Below are positions 43,365-52,175 of a stretch of 64,000 nucleotides of DNA, in pieces. A program made the translations under genes and the position numbers. The notes under the pieces are model-generated. The model saw only the letters and a program-made list of their open reading frames with translations, had not been told where the DNA came from and did not search any database. Origin of the DNA: CAYZMH01 sp964479445 (lineage in GTDB: Bacteria > Bacteroidota > Bacteroidia > Bacteroidales > GCA-2748055). The DNA lies in NCBI GenBank assembly GCA_964479445.1, contig CAYZMH010000005.1, positions 1 to 64,000 on the forward strand. The letters are read 5' to 3'. Positions within the stretch are counted from its first letter, which is position 1. Each line of letters opens with the position of its first letter.

Positions 43365-45143
43365 TTAACCCGGTACGGAATCCAGCAATTTCTGGGTATA
43401 AGGCGATTGGGGGTTCGTGTAGATCGTTTCAGCGTCCCCTTTTTCCACGATCGTACCGTTCGACATAATGATCATCCTGTCTGACATATACCGCACAATG
43501 GTAAGGTCATGGGAGATGAAGATATAAGTTAATCCATACCGCTCTTTAAGGTCGTTCAACAGGTTCAGCACCTGGGCCTGTACACTTACATCCAGGGCCG
43601 ATACACTTTCATCCAGTACCAGAAATTCGGGCTCACATGCCAGGGCGCGCGCAATTCCGATCCGTTGCCTTTGTCCGCCCGAGAATTGGTGCGGGTACAT
43701 TTCGACTGCAGAGGAAGGGAGTCCCACCTGGTGGAGTAACTCTTCGCATCGCTGTCTGCGTTGCCGGGCACCATGCACCAGGTGATGGACCCGCAGGGGT
43801 TCGGTTATGATATTGCCTGCGGTCATACGGGGATTAAGGGATGAATAGGGGTCCTGGAAGACGATCTGAATCCGGGAACGGACTTTCCGCATGGCGGAGG
43901 GTGACAGGGTATGAAGGGGAAGGCCATCGTATTCAATTTGACCGCTCCGAGTTTCTACCAGGCGCAGGATCGCTCTTCCCAGTGTAGTTTTACCGCAACC
44001 CGACTCACCCACCAGGCCCAGTGTCTCTCCACGGAGCACCTCGAAGGAGACCGATTGAACAGCGCGCACCCCCTGATTTTTGCGACGACCCCGGAATACT
44101 ACCTCAAGGTCATGGACCCTCAGGAGCGGTTCCCGCCGATTCAACCTTTCCCGGTGGTCTGTTGGCGCGATATGATTTAATTCCGGTTGCAGAGATTGTG
44201 ATTCCGCCAGAGGAGTTTTTACTCCTCCTTTTTCATAAGATTTCACTTCTTCTCTTCCGGGGCTTTTTGCTTCTTCCTTTGAGGCTTTTGTATCTTTTTT
44301 CTGCGGGTTTGCCCGGATGACCGACTGCACGGTAGGGAGTCGGTACGGTTTCTCCCCCGGCAAAGGTTTGCAGGCGAGCAGGCCACGGGTATAGCCGGTT
44401 GTTGGGTGATTCAGGAGTGCGGAGGTCTCATTCTCCTCCACGATCGTCCCCTGGTACATCACCGCGATCCGGTCGGCGATCTGTTTGATCACCATGAGGT
44501 CGTGGGATATGAACAGCACACTGAGGTTGTATTTCTCCTGCAGGGAAGCCAGCAGATCCAGGATGCTTTTCTGGACAGTTACATCCAGGGCGGTGGTAGG
44601 TTCATCGGCGATGAGCAGATCGGGGGAGGTAGCCAGTGCCTGGGCGATCATCACCCGCTGGCGCTGACCTCCAGACAGGGTATGGGGCCAGGCCCTGTAG
44701 ATGCGTCTGACGTCAGGCAGTTTCACCTCCCGGAATAGCTCCAGGATCCTTTCCCTGGCCTGTTTGCGGGAATATCCCCTGTGCACGCGCAGGGTTTCGG
44801 CAGCCTGCTTACCGCAGCGTATGGAGGGATTAAGCGAAGTCATGGGTTCCTGGAAGATCATGCCGATCCGTTCGCCGCGAACCCGGTTCAGTGCACGTTG
44901 ATCCAGGTTGGTGAGGGGTACCGGGGTTCCCCCTGTATGGAAGGTGATGGTTCCGGAGGTGATCCGGAGGGTTGGTGCCAGGAGGGCGGGTACAGAGAGT
45001 GCTGTAAGCGTCTTTCCCGATCCCGATTCCCCAACGAGTCCGACCACCCGGCCCCTTGGGATCTCCAGGTTGACGTTTTTTACCAGTTCGTTCTCTTTGT
45101 GCTTTATGGTAAGTCCTTCAATGGTCAGCAGAGGCTCATCCAT
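43365..45143 (-). CDS. Fused dipeptide-type ABC transporter ATPase (DppD-DppF)
   Basis: A 592-residue protein with two complete ABC ATPase domains, corresponding to the DppD and DppF (OppD/OppF) subunits that energise oligopeptide or nickel import. Walker A occurs twice: GESGSGKT near residue 36 and GESGCGKT near 370. Both signature motifs (LSGGQRQR and FSGGQRQR) and both Walker B segments (LLIADEPTTALD, FLVLDESVSALD) are intact. A charged, lysine- and proline-rich linker of about 60 residues joins the halves. No permease or binding protein is adjacent, so its transport partners are elsewhere. The start at 45143 (MDEPLLTIEGL) overlaps the upstream gene by eight bases. Confidence 0.88.
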   Translation of the reverse strand: MDEPLLTIEGLTIKHKENELVKNVNLEIPRGRVVGLVGESGSGKTLTALSVPALLAPTLRITSGTITFHTGGTPVPLTNLDQRALNRVRGERIGMIFQEPMTSLNPSIRCGKQAAETLRVHRGYSRKQARERILELFREVKLPDVRRIYRAWPHTLSGGQRQRVMIAQALATSPDLLIADEPTTALDVTVQKSILDLLASLQEKYNLSVLFISHDLMVIKQIADRIAVMYQGTIVEENETSALLNHPTTGYTRGLLACKPLPGEKPYRLPTVQSVIRANPQKKDTKASKEEAKSPGREEVKSYEKGGVKTPLAESQSLQPELNHIAPTDHRERLNRREPLLRVHDLEVVFRGRRKNQGVRAVQSVSFEVLRGETLGLVGESGCGKTTLGRAILRLVETRSGQIEYDGLPLHTLSPSAMRKVRSRIQIVFQDPYSSLNPRMTAGNIITEPLRVHHLVHGARQRRQRCEELLHQVGLPSSAVEMYPHQFSGGQRQRIGIARALACEPEFLVLDESVSALDVSVQAQVLNLLNDLKERYGLTYIFISHDLTIVRYMSDRMIIMSNGTIVEKGDAETIYTNPQSPYTQKLLDSVPG

Positions 45144-45621
45144 TCCCATATTTTTTACGGTACACGATTACCTTGTTGCCGATCAGTTCAAGGTTCCAGG
45201 AGGGATGAAGGAGGTGCTCTGCATGCCGGTAGTAGAGCAGGGTTCTTACACTGGTTTGCCGGTTCCGGTTTCCCTCTTTGAACTCTCCGCTGAATTCGTA
45301 ACTGATGGAGTACTTATGATTTTCATGATAGATACGGATGATCTCCGTGACGGTGGCGATCACCCGGTAAACCTCTCCGCGGTTGGTCTCGCTGTACTCA
45401 TCATCAAACTCATCACTGATCACGCTGAAATTGATAATGTTCTCCAGGTAATTTTCCTTTTTTTTCGCAAAGAGCACCTCGTACCGGAGTCCGCTTTCAC
45501 TCTCAAAATAGTAGGTCGATCCGGAGACGATAGAGGGAGGTTCGATGGGATAGGGTGGTACGGTATGTCTGAAATCATCCTTCAGCAGGGGCTTTTCAAT
45601 ATGTTCGGATGAGGTATTCAT
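45136..45621 (-). CDS. Conserved hypothetical protein next to radA
   Basis: A 161-residue soluble protein with no recognised family. It has no signal or membrane segment. It contains a mix of charged residues and strands (STYYFESESGLRYEVLFAKK, YRVIATVTEIIRIYHENHKY, YSISYEFSGEF), suggesting a small alpha/beta domain. The ATG overlaps the radA stop (TGATG), and the 3' end overlaps the dipeptide ABC gene by eight bases, so it is translationally coupled on both sides and is very likely a real gene. Function is unknown. Confidence 0.7.
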   Translation of the reverse strand: MNTSSEHIEKPLLKDDFRHTVPPYPIEPPSIVSGSTYYFESESGLRYEVLFAKKKENYLENIINFSVISDEFDDEYSETNRGEVYRVIATVTEIIRIYHENHKYSISYEFSGEFKEGNRNRQTSVRTLLYYRHAEHLLHPSWNLELIGNKVIVYRKKYGNG

Positions 45622-46976
45622 CAGCCAAAGAGGTGTTTGGGGAGTTCCTGGATACGGGACAGGCGGATGGTCTCGATCTCTTTGCCACGCCCGATCCCTT
45701 TTTCGTTGAATTCCGATACATAGATCTTCCTGAATCCCAGTTTATGCGCTTCAGTAAGCCGTTGATCCATGCGGCTGGCGGGCCTGATCTCCCCGGAGAG
45801 ACCCACTTCCCCGGCAAAGCAGACCTCTTTATCCAGGGCGATATCGGCAGCGGAACTGAGGATTGCGGCTACGATGGCCAGGTCGGCAGCCGGATCCTCC
45901 ACGCGCAATCCGCCGGCAACATTCACGAAAACATCTTTGGTCGAGAGTTTGAACCGGGCCCGCTTTTCCAGCACAGCCAGCAGCATGTTAAGCCGTCGTG
46001 TGTCAAACCCGTTTGAGGTACGTTGCGGTGTGGCGTAGGCGGCGTAACTGACCAGGGCCTGGGTCTCCACCATGAGGGGCCGGATCCCTTCGATAATGGA
46101 GGCTACCGATGAACCGCTCAGGTCGGCTGATTGCCGGTTCAGCAGAATCTCGGACGGATTAAGGATCTCCCGCAGTCCGTCGTTGCGCATTTCAAAAACT
46201 CCCAGTTCGGAAGTGGAGCCGAAGCGGTTTTTGCTGGCCCTGAGGATCCGGTACATGTGGTGGGTATCGCCCTCAAATTGCAGTACAGTATCCACAATGT
46301 GCTCCAGCACCTTGGGTCCGGCCAGGCTCCCCTCCTTGGTGATATGGCCGATGAGAATGACAGGGATACCGGTCTGCTTGGCAGTTCGAAGCAGGTGTGC
46401 CGCACACTCACGGACCTGCGAGACGCTTCCCGGGGAGGATTCGATCTCCTGGGAGTAGAGGGTCTGTATGGAGTCCACAATGACCAGTCCGGGTTCGGTC
46501 TCCCTGATCTGCCGGAGAATCGTCTGCAGGGAGGTCTCGGAGTAGACCAGGGTTTGATCGCTGTTGCCGTGGAGCCGCTCGGCCCGCATCTTCAGCTGGC
46601 GCAGACTCTCTTCCCCGGAAATGTAGAGCGTTGAACCGCTGTAACCAAGAGCGATCTGGAGTGCCAGGGTCGATTTACCGATACCCGGTTCACCCCCGAT
46701 CAGGACCAGCGATCCGGGTACCAGTCCGCCCCCGAGCACCCGGTTGAATTCACCGATGGGAGTGACAGCACGCTCAAGCCGGTCGGAACGTATTTCGGAG
46801 ATCTTACCCGGTTTGGAACGGTGTGCCGGATCAGGAGCAGGATGCCGGGGAGACTCCTTTTGAATTACCTGTTCTACGAAGGTGTTCCATTCCCCGCAAC
46901 TGTTACAGCGGCCGATCCATTTGGAGGATTCGGCACCGCAGTTCTGGCATACGTATACTGACTTAGTTTTTGCCAT
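45621..46976 (-). CDS. radA: DNA repair protein RadA
   Basis: A 451-residue RadA/Sms protein that helps process recombination intermediates by branch migration. The N-terminal zinc finger is CQNCGAESSKWIGRCNSCGEW, a RecA-like ATPase follows with Walker A GEPGIGKST, and the RadA-specific KNRFGSTSELGVFEM (KNRFG motif) is present. The C-terminal region matches the Lon-protease-like domain of RadA (VNVAGGLRVEDPAADLAI). It lies 54 bases after rfaE2 and overlaps the downstream hypothetical gene by one base. Confidence 0.97.
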   Translation of the reverse strand: MAKTKSVYVCQNCGAESSKWIGRCNSCGEWNTFVEQVIQKESPRHPAPDPAHRSKPGKISEIRSDRLERAVTPIGEFNRVLGGGLVPGSLVLIGGEPGIGKSTLALQIALGYSGSTLYISGEESLRQLKMRAERLHGNSDQTLVYSETSLQTILRQIRETEPGLVIVDSIQTLYSQEIESSPGSVSQVRECAAHLLRTAKQTGIPVILIGHITKEGSLAGPKVLEHIVDTVLQFEGDTHHMYRILRASKNRFGSTSELGVFEMRNDGLREILNPSEILLNRQSADLSGSSVASIIEGIRPLMVETQALVSYAAYATPQRTSNGFDTRRLNMLLAVLEKRARFKLSTKDVFVNVAGGLRVEDPAADLAIVAAILSSAADIALDKEVCFAGEVGLSGEIRPASRMDQRLTEAHKLGFRKIYVSEFNEKGIGRGKEIETIRLSRIQELPKHLFG

Positions 46977-47030
46977 GGCGCGGACAAAGGTTCGGGGTAA
47001 AGGTAATAATTAAGGGCGAATCCTGGCCGT

Positions 47031-47522
47031 CTAGTGCTTTTCAATTTTTTGAATGAGCGAGGAGGAAGAGTGTCCTTTCACAAACGGGATAGTGACGATT
47101 TTACCACCATAGGCAGTCACGGTTTCGTACCCGGCGATCTCCTCTTTGCGGTAATCGCCGCCCTTGACAAGCACATCGGGTTTTACCAGGCGGATAAGCT
47201 CTGAGGGGGTGTCCTCCGGGAACAGCACAACCATGTCCACCACCTGGAGTGACGCCAGCAGCAGTGCCCGGGTATCCTGGTCTTTTACCGGCCGGTTGGC
47301 CCCCTTGAGGCGCCTGACCGATTCATCGGTATTGAGTCCGACCACCAGCATATCCCCCAGGTCACGTGCATCGGCCAGGTAGCTGGCATGTCCCAGGTGC
47401 AGAATATCAAAGCACCCGTTGGTAAATACAATTCGATGGGTTGCCCGGAACGACCTGTCCAGCCGGGACGGGAGTTCCTCCCGCTGCACGATCTTTTGCT
47501 GTATGATTTTTAGCTGGTTCAT
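47031..47522 (-). CDS. rfaE2: D-glycero-beta-D-manno-heptose 1-phosphate adenylyltransferase domain protein
   Basis: A 163-residue nucleotidyltransferase of the RfaE domain II type. The cytidylyl-type signature is TNGCFDILHLGHASYL (an HxGH motif), with a later GGDYRKEEIAGYE and the HSSSSLIQKI end typical of the family. The enzyme adds AMP to heptose-1-phosphate in the ADP-heptose route to lipopolysaccharide core or glycoprotein sugars. The kinase half (RfaE1) is not here. The ATG overlaps the stop of the upstream flippase-like gene by four bases. Confidence 0.9.
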   Translation of the reverse strand: MNQLKIIQQKIVQREELPSRLDRSFRATHRIVFTNGCFDILHLGHASYLADARDLGDMLVVGLNTDESVRRLKGANRPVKDQDTRALLLASLQVVDMVVLFPEDTPSELIRLVKPDVLVKGGDYRKEEIAGYETVTAYGGKIVTIPFVKGHSSSSLIQKIEKH

Positions 47523-48556
47523 TGGGGATCGATTTGAGTAACCGGCCCCGCCGACCGGTTGTTTTTCAGGAACAGGAATACCATGGAAATGCTGCCCATG
47601 GCAAGCACCAGCAGCATCTGCGAGGTGTGCTGAAGCGTGGCAAAGGCCACCGCTTCGTCTTTAGGGATCAGGTATACAAACATCAGGCCCCGGGAGACGA
47701 TCCAGTGGAAAGCACCCAGTCCGCTCTGAACCGGCGCAGACATGCCCATTCCGCCGATTACCAGCAGGAAGATACCGTCCATGAACGTGAGGTGATCGGT
47801 TATACCGGGCAGGGCAAACACTACCACCCAGGTCATCATGATGTAATTAAACCATATAAAAAGCGTGTGGAAAAGAAATTCCCATTTCTTTTTCATGCGG
47901 AAAACCGTTTTCAGTCCTTCCACAATCCCCTTGATGAAATCCCGTCCTTTCATCACCATATTGAAGCGGTAAAGCTTGTTCCGGTAGATGTAGGCCAGCA
48001 CTGTGACGGCAATCAGAAAAACCCCTGTGACAGACCAGAAGACTATGGTATCTCCGAAGGTGGTGGAGATTTTATTACGAAGAGGAATGAATATGAAATC
48101 GCTGAAGAAGGTCCCGAATTGCTGAAAGCGAGCCAGCATAAGAAGGATCATAATCAGCAGCAACATGATTACATCCAGCGCACGCTCCAGGATCACCGTT
48201 CCTATCAGGGAGTCCACCGGGATCTTCTCCTTTTTACTCAGGGTTACGCAACGCGTGATCTCCCCGATCCGGGGAAATGCAAAATTGGCCAGGTATCCGA
48301 ACATCAGGGCATGATAGGTACTCCAGAATACGGGTTTCCGGTTAAGCGCTTCAATGCTGATCAGCCATCGCCTTGCCCTGCTCAGGTAGGCAAGGATGGC
48401 AAACAGGAAGGAGAGGAGAACCCATCCATAGTTTGCATGGAGGATCACCTCTTTCAATTCATCAAAGTCAATACCCCGGAAGGCAAAGTAGAGCAAGATT
48501 ATGCTCAGCCCCAGGAAGGCCAGGAAACGAAGTGTTTGGAGGATTTTTTTTCTCAA
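47519..48556 (-). CDS. Flippase-like / lysylphosphatidylglycerol synthase-type membrane protein
   Basis: A 345-residue polytopic inner-membrane protein of the UPF0104 / LPG-synthase transmembrane family, with about eight hydrophobic segments (for example GWVLLSFLFAILAYLSRARRW at the N-terminal side). The family is often annotated as a flippase of lipid-linked substrates; it lacks the soluble aminoacyltransferase domain of true MprF. The substrate is unknown. It is coupled to rfaE2 by a four-base overlap and follows panD by seven bases, so it is part of a longer operon. Confidence 0.8.
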   Translation of the reverse strand: MRKKILQTLRFLAFLGLSIILLYFAFRGIDFDELKEVILHANYGWVLLSFLFAILAYLSRARRWLISIEALNRKPVFWSTYHALMFGYLANFAFPRIGEITRCVTLSKKEKIPVDSLIGTVILERALDVIMLLLIMILLMLARFQQFGTFFSDFIFIPLRNKISTTFGDTIVFWSVTGVFLIAVTVLAYIYRNKLYRFNMVMKGRDFIKGIVEGLKTVFRMKKKWEFLFHTLFIWFNYIMMTWVVVFALPGITDHLTFMDGIFLLVIGGMGMSAPVQSGLGAFHWIVSRGLMFVYLIPKDEAVAFATLQHTSQMLLVLAMGSISMVFLFLKNNRSAGPVTQIDPQ

Positions 48557-48563
48557 GGCGAAG

Positions 48564-48914
48564 TCAGATCAATTTGTTGGTAGTGGTGTCGGGGAAGATC
48601 ATAACCGGCTGAAAAGATCTTGCTTCTTCAAAATCCATGGAGGCATAGGAGATAATGATCACGATATCACCAACTGCCACCTTACGGGCGGCCGGACCGT
48701 TCATGCAGATCTGCCCGCTGCCGCGTTCACCTTTGATCACGTAAGTTTCCAGCCGTTCACCATTATTGATATTGACCACCTGGACTTTTTCATTCTCAAT
48801 GATCCGGGAAGCATCCATCAGTTCTTCATCAATGGTAATGCTGCCCACATAGTTCAGATCGGCTTCGGTTACAGTGACCCGGTGTATTTTCGATTTGACA
48901 AGTTCAACGTTCAT
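48564..48914 (-). CDS. panD: Aspartate 1-decarboxylase
   Basis: A 116-residue pyruvoyl-dependent decarboxylase that makes beta-alanine for pantothenate and coenzyme A. The self-cleavage site Gly-Ser is clear in ADLNYVGSITIDEELMDA, where Ser becomes the pyruvoyl group. A downstream KGERGSGQICMNGPAARKV segment is a family feature. The gene follows panC by nine bases. A perfect promoter element ends four bases before its ATG, raising the chance of an additional, nearly leaderless transcript. Confidence 0.96.
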   Translation of the reverse strand: MNVELVKSKIHRVTVTEADLNYVGSITIDEELMDASRIIENEKVQVVNINNGERLETYVIKGERGSGQICMNGPAARKVAVGDIVIIISYASMDFEEARSFQPVMIFPDTTTNKLI

Positions 48915-48918
48915 GGTG

Positions 48919-48926
48919 CAAAATTA
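48919..48926 (-). promoter_or_regulatory. -7 element very close to the panD start
   Basis: TAATTTTG on the minus strand ends four bases before the panD ATG, and overlaps the panC stop codon region. It may allow panD to be transcribed independently of panC, or be coincidental. Confidence 0.4.
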
Positions 48927-49766
48927 ATGAAAATAAATGTTATCAATAAGTCTGACCGCACCTAATTGAACAGCTACGCAACCCACTTTGTTCACCTGTT
49001 CATTCCAGGATCTGACAGGATTAAGATCCTGATCATCAACAATTTCAAAATATTCCACCTGCATTTCCGGGTGCTGGTTCAGGGTATCGGTCACCCATTT
49101 TTTCAGGGCAGCGGGAGAGAGCTCGTCCTGTTTTTCTCTTGCTTTGCGGAGGGTTCGTGCAATTTCAGGGGCAATCTTCCGCTCCTTTTCCGAAAGTAAC
49201 CGGTTCCGGGAACTCATTGCCAGACCATCGGGTTCGCGGATGATCGGACAGGGGATGATCTCTACCTCCATCCCCAGTTCGCGGGTGAGTTTGCGAATGA
49301 CAGCCACCTGCTGGAAATCCTTTTTTCCGAAATAAGCCCGGGTAGGACGGATGATCTCAAAGAGTTTGCTTACCACCTGTGCTACGCCGTTAAAATGGCC
49401 CGGACGGTGTTTCCCTTCCATGATGCGGTCAAGGGGTGACAGGTCGAAGGAACGGGTGTCCTCTTCGGGATAGATCTCCTCTAACGGGGGAATGAACACC
49501 ATGTCCACCGGAAAGTCTTCCAGGATCTTTAAATCCTGCTGCTTGTCCCTGGGATAGCTCTCAAGATCGGCGGGATTATTAAACTGGGTCGGATTTACAA
49601 AGATACTTACAACCACCCGCTCATTCTCCCTGCAGGCACATTCCACCAGGGACAGGTGACCCCGGTGGAGGGCTCCCATGGTTGGTACAAAACCAATGGT
49701 GCACCCCTCCTCCAGCACCGACCCGGCATAGGCTGCCGCATTATCTCGTGTAGTCAGGATTTCCAT
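48924..49766 (-). CDS. panC: Pantothenate synthetase
   Basis: A 280-residue ATP-dependent ligase joining pantoate and beta-alanine to give pantothenate. The HIGH-type motif is PTMGALHRGHLSL, with FVNPTQFNNPADLESYPRD and the KMSKS-like MSSRNRLLSEKER downstream. All are hallmarks of PanC. The gene pairs with panD, nine bases later. A perfect promoter element lies ten bases before its start. Confidence 0.97.
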   Translation of the reverse strand: MEILTTRDNAAAYAGSVLEEGCTIGFVPTMGALHRGHLSLVECACRENERVVVSIFVNPTQFNNPADLESYPRDKQQDLKILEDFPVDMVFIPPLEEIYPEEDTRSFDLSPLDRIMEGKHRPGHFNGVAQVVSKLFEIIRPTRAYFGKKDFQQVAVIRKLTRELGMEVEIIPCPIIREPDGLAMSSRNRLLSEKERKIAPEIARTLRKAREKQDELSPAALKKWVTDTLNQHPEMQVEYFEIVDDQDLNPVRSWNEQVNKVGCVAVQLGAVRLIDNIYFH

Positions 49767-49776
49767 AATCAGGGAG

Positions 49777-49784
49777 CAAAGATA
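49777..49784 (-). promoter_or_regulatory. -7 element for the panC operon
   Basis: TATCTTTG on the minus strand matches TAnnTTTG and ends ten bases before the panC ATG. It is the likely main promoter for the panC-to-dipeptide-ABC gene run. Confidence 0.55.
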
Positions 49785-49930
49785 ACCAATCCTTTTATCC
49801 GTGGTCCTTCTACCCGGATTTTTGATCGCTCCAAAATGATCAGCAACAGACCTGTTCAGCGATAGTATCTGTTTGTGGTCATGCAGAAATGTTAAGACAG
49901 TCAGCTCCTTGAGGTATCAATAATTTTTAG

Positions 49931-49938
49931 TAAATTTG
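49931..49938 (+). promoter_or_regulatory. -33/-7 promoter of the starch-synthase-like operon
   Basis: TAAATTTG fits TAnnTTTG, and a TTG at 49909-49911 sits 19 bases upstream, the expected -33 spacing. The element ends 26 bases before the ATG at 49965. It is the best complete Bacteroidota promoter in the window. Confidence 0.7.
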
Positions 49939-49964
49939 CACGTCTAAAACAAGTCCTGCAGATA

Positions 49965-50774
49965 ATGGAAAGTGTAAAAGTTTTATTTGTTTCCCAGGAG
50001 ATTACCCCCTACCTGCCCGAAAATGAGATGTCACATATCGGAAGATATTTACCCCAGGGCATTCAGGATACCGGGAAAGAGATACGAACTTTTATGCCGC
50101 GATACGGCAACATCAATGAGCGGAGAAACCAGTTGCATGAAGTGATACGCTTATCCGGTATGAACCTGATCATTGATGATACCGATCACCCGTTGATCAT
50201 CAAGGTAGCTTCTATACAATCGGCCCGCATGCAGGTCTATTTCATTGATAATGAAGACTATTTCAGTCGAAAATCTATGGTAAAAGATGGCAGCGGCACG
50301 CATTATAAAGACAATGATGAACGGATGATCTTTTTCGCACGCGGTGTCCTGGAGACGGTTCGTAAGCTTCGATGGTCGCCTGACCTGGTTCATTGCCATG
50401 GCTGGTTTACCTCGCTGGTTCCCCTCTACCTTAAGAAAGCCTACCGGGAAGATCCCCTCTTCTCCACCTCCAGGGTGGTTTTCTCACTGTATGATAACGG
50501 GTTTGAAGAACCGCTGGACCACCGTTTCCATGAAAAAGCGATGCTTGACGGGGTGAGCAAAGAGGATCTCTCCACGGTTCATGAGCCCACCTATGAAAAC
50601 CTGGTTAGACTGGCCCTGCAGCATTCCGATGCATCCATCCAGGGCAGTCCGAACCTGCCCGACGGGGTAATGGGTGCGGTCACCGAGTCAGGGAAGCCAT
50701 TCCTGGAATACCAGTCGCCGGAAGAATATATCGGGGAATATTCCGTTTTTTATGATAAAATCCTTAATTCCTAA
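49965..50774 (+). CDS. Truncated starch/glycogen-synthase-like protein (GT5 N-terminal domain)
   Basis: A 269-residue protein matching only the N-terminal Rossmann half of GT5 glycogen synthases (usual length about 480). The start VKVLFVSQEITPYLPENEMS aligns with the family, but the catalytic KTGG loop that binds ADP-glucose is absent, reading PENE. The acceptor-region DLVHCHGWFTSLVPLYLKKA is conserved. The second domain, which carries the catalytic Glu and the rest of the nucleotide site, is missing. It is therefore unlikely to be a glycogen synthase and may act as a regulator or scaffold. It heads an operon with the DUF4270 lipoprotein and glmS. Confidence 0.82.
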   Translation: MESVKVLFVSQEITPYLPENEMSHIGRYLPQGIQDTGKEIRTFMPRYGNINERRNQLHEVIRLSGMNLIIDDTDHPLIIKVASIQSARMQVYFIDNEDYFSRKSMVKDGSGTHYKDNDERMIFFARGVLETVRKLRWSPDLVHCHGWFTSLVPLYLKKAYREDPLFSTSRVVFSLYDNGFEEPLDHRFHEKAMLDGVSKEDLSTVHEPTYENLVRLALQHSDASIQGSPNLPDGVMGAVTESGKPFLEYQSPEEYIGEYSVFYDKILNS

Positions 50775-50785
50775 CGCAGCGTAAT

Positions 50786-52171
50786 ATGATGAAGCAATTG
50801 ACAGGGGCGGACCAGATGATGATACGCTTCCGACTACGAATGATAATTCTCATCCCCTTCCTTCTATTTATGATCTCCTCGTGTGAACCTGATGAAAACA
50901 ACCTGGGGGTGGATCTGTTGCCCCCGGGAGACAGTATATCGCTTTATACCGACACGATCCTGGATTTTGAGACTTCCCTGGTGATGGCCAACCCGGTAAT
51001 CACTTCCGTTAATAGAAATAACATTGACACAGAGCGTGAATACCTGCTGGGCAGTATGAGTGACTCGGCATTTGGAACCGCGAAGGCCGACATGCTAACC
51101 CAGTTCAACATATTCACCGAGGCAGAATTCGGAACGGAACCCGTTATCGATTCGGTGGTGTTGTGGCTCCATGTGGGGAGTGTGGAAGGAGATTCTGCGA
51201 AAACCATGCAGCTCAGTGTATATGAATCCTTTGAACAGCTCTCTTATGACAGCATCTACTACCACACCTATACGCCGGACGGGAATTTTAATCCGGTTCC
51301 CCTTGTGCAGGAGCAGGTGGAGCTGATTGCTGACAGCACCTATGAGTTTGTCATCGAGGATGAAGATTTTTATGATAAAATTGTCGCGGCAGCCACCGAT
51401 TCGGTGTTTGTAAGTGACTCCCTGATGAAATCGGTTTTCCGGGGCCTTTACATCACGGTTGAACAGGTAACCGGTGGAGGTGCATTTGCCGGTCTGCAGA
51501 TGGCAGCTCCCACATCACGGCTGGGATTCCGGTATCTGCCCGATAGCGTGGGTATCGATACGGCGGAGTATATCGACTATGACTGGTACAGCATGCGGTT
51601 TGATGAATCCAGTGCACAGAAGGTAAACATGTTCACCCACGATTACACCGGGACACCGCTGGCAAATCTAATCAATAATCCGGATGCCGATTCCCCGATT
51701 GGTTATATCCAGGGAATGGGAGGGGTCAACATGCGGGTTACTGTGCCCGGACTCAAAGATATGCTGGACAGCCTGGTGACCATCAACCAGGCCCGACTGG
51801 TATTCCAGGTGGTTCCCGATTCTGTTTCAGGGATCGCGGTGGAAGATTACCCGGAACGGACCATGCTGGTCAGGGAGATCGCTGAAGGGAAAGAGCAGGT
51901 GATCTACGATTACATGATCAATTCCACCGCCTCCTCCTTTGGAAAATTAACAAGGGTCATCGGTTCCAGTGCATTTCTCGATGCCGGTTATGAATATCCT
52001 TTCAGGCTTATGCGTCATTTCCAGTCGGTATTATCCAGCGACCTGGAAAATGACAGTTTCATCCTCCGGATATACAATCCCGCCAGTACAGGAAAATTTA
52101 TCAAAGTATGGAGCAACCATTCCGGGGAGGAGCAGCGTCTTAGACTGGAACTCATTTATTCGAGACTTTAA
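50786..52171 (+). CDS. DUF4270 family lipoprotein
   Basis: A 461-residue lipoprotein of the Bacteroidota DUF4270 family. The signal (MIRFRLRMIILIPFLLFMIS) leads to the lipobox ISSC, Cys at about residue 33 of the longest frame. The mature protein starts with the family pattern DPDENNLGVDLLPPGDSI-like and is beta-rich. Its role is not established. It follows the starch-synthase-like gene by 11 bases and precedes glmS by four, so the three are one operon. Alternative in-frame ATGs lie 10-11 codons downstream of the first. Confidence 0.88.
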   Translation: MMKQLTGADQMMIRFRLRMIILIPFLLFMISSCEPDENNLGVDLLPPGDSISLYTDTILDFETSLVMANPVITSVNRNNIDTEREYLLGSMSDSAFGTAKADMLTQFNIFTEAEFGTEPVIDSVVLWLHVGSVEGDSAKTMQLSVYESFEQLSYDSIYYHTYTPDGNFNPVPLVQEQVELIADSTYEFVIEDEDFYDKIVAAATDSVFVSDSLMKSVFRGLYITVEQVTGGGAFAGLQMAAPTSRLGFRYLPDSVGIDTAEYIDYDWYSMRFDESSAQKVNMFTHDYTGTPLANLINNPDADSPIGYIQGMGGVNMRVTVPGLKDMLDSLVTINQARLVFQVVPDSVSGIAVEDYPERTMLVREIAEGKEQVIYDYMINSTASSFGKLTRVIGSSAFLDAGYEYPFRLMRHFQSVLSSDLENDSFILRIYNPASTGKFIKVWSNHSGEEQRLRLELIYSRL

Positions 52172-52175
52172 GTGT

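Noticed and set aside
47522..48583. 353-codon frame opposite the flippase-like gene
   Set aside because: Antisense shadow, rich in His/Gln; the opposite strand encodes a polytopic membrane protein coupled to its neighbours.
51969..52175. Longer upstream start for glmS
   Set aside because: GlmS needs an exposed Cys2, which only the ATG at 52176 gives; the longer frame overlaps the DUF4270 gene.
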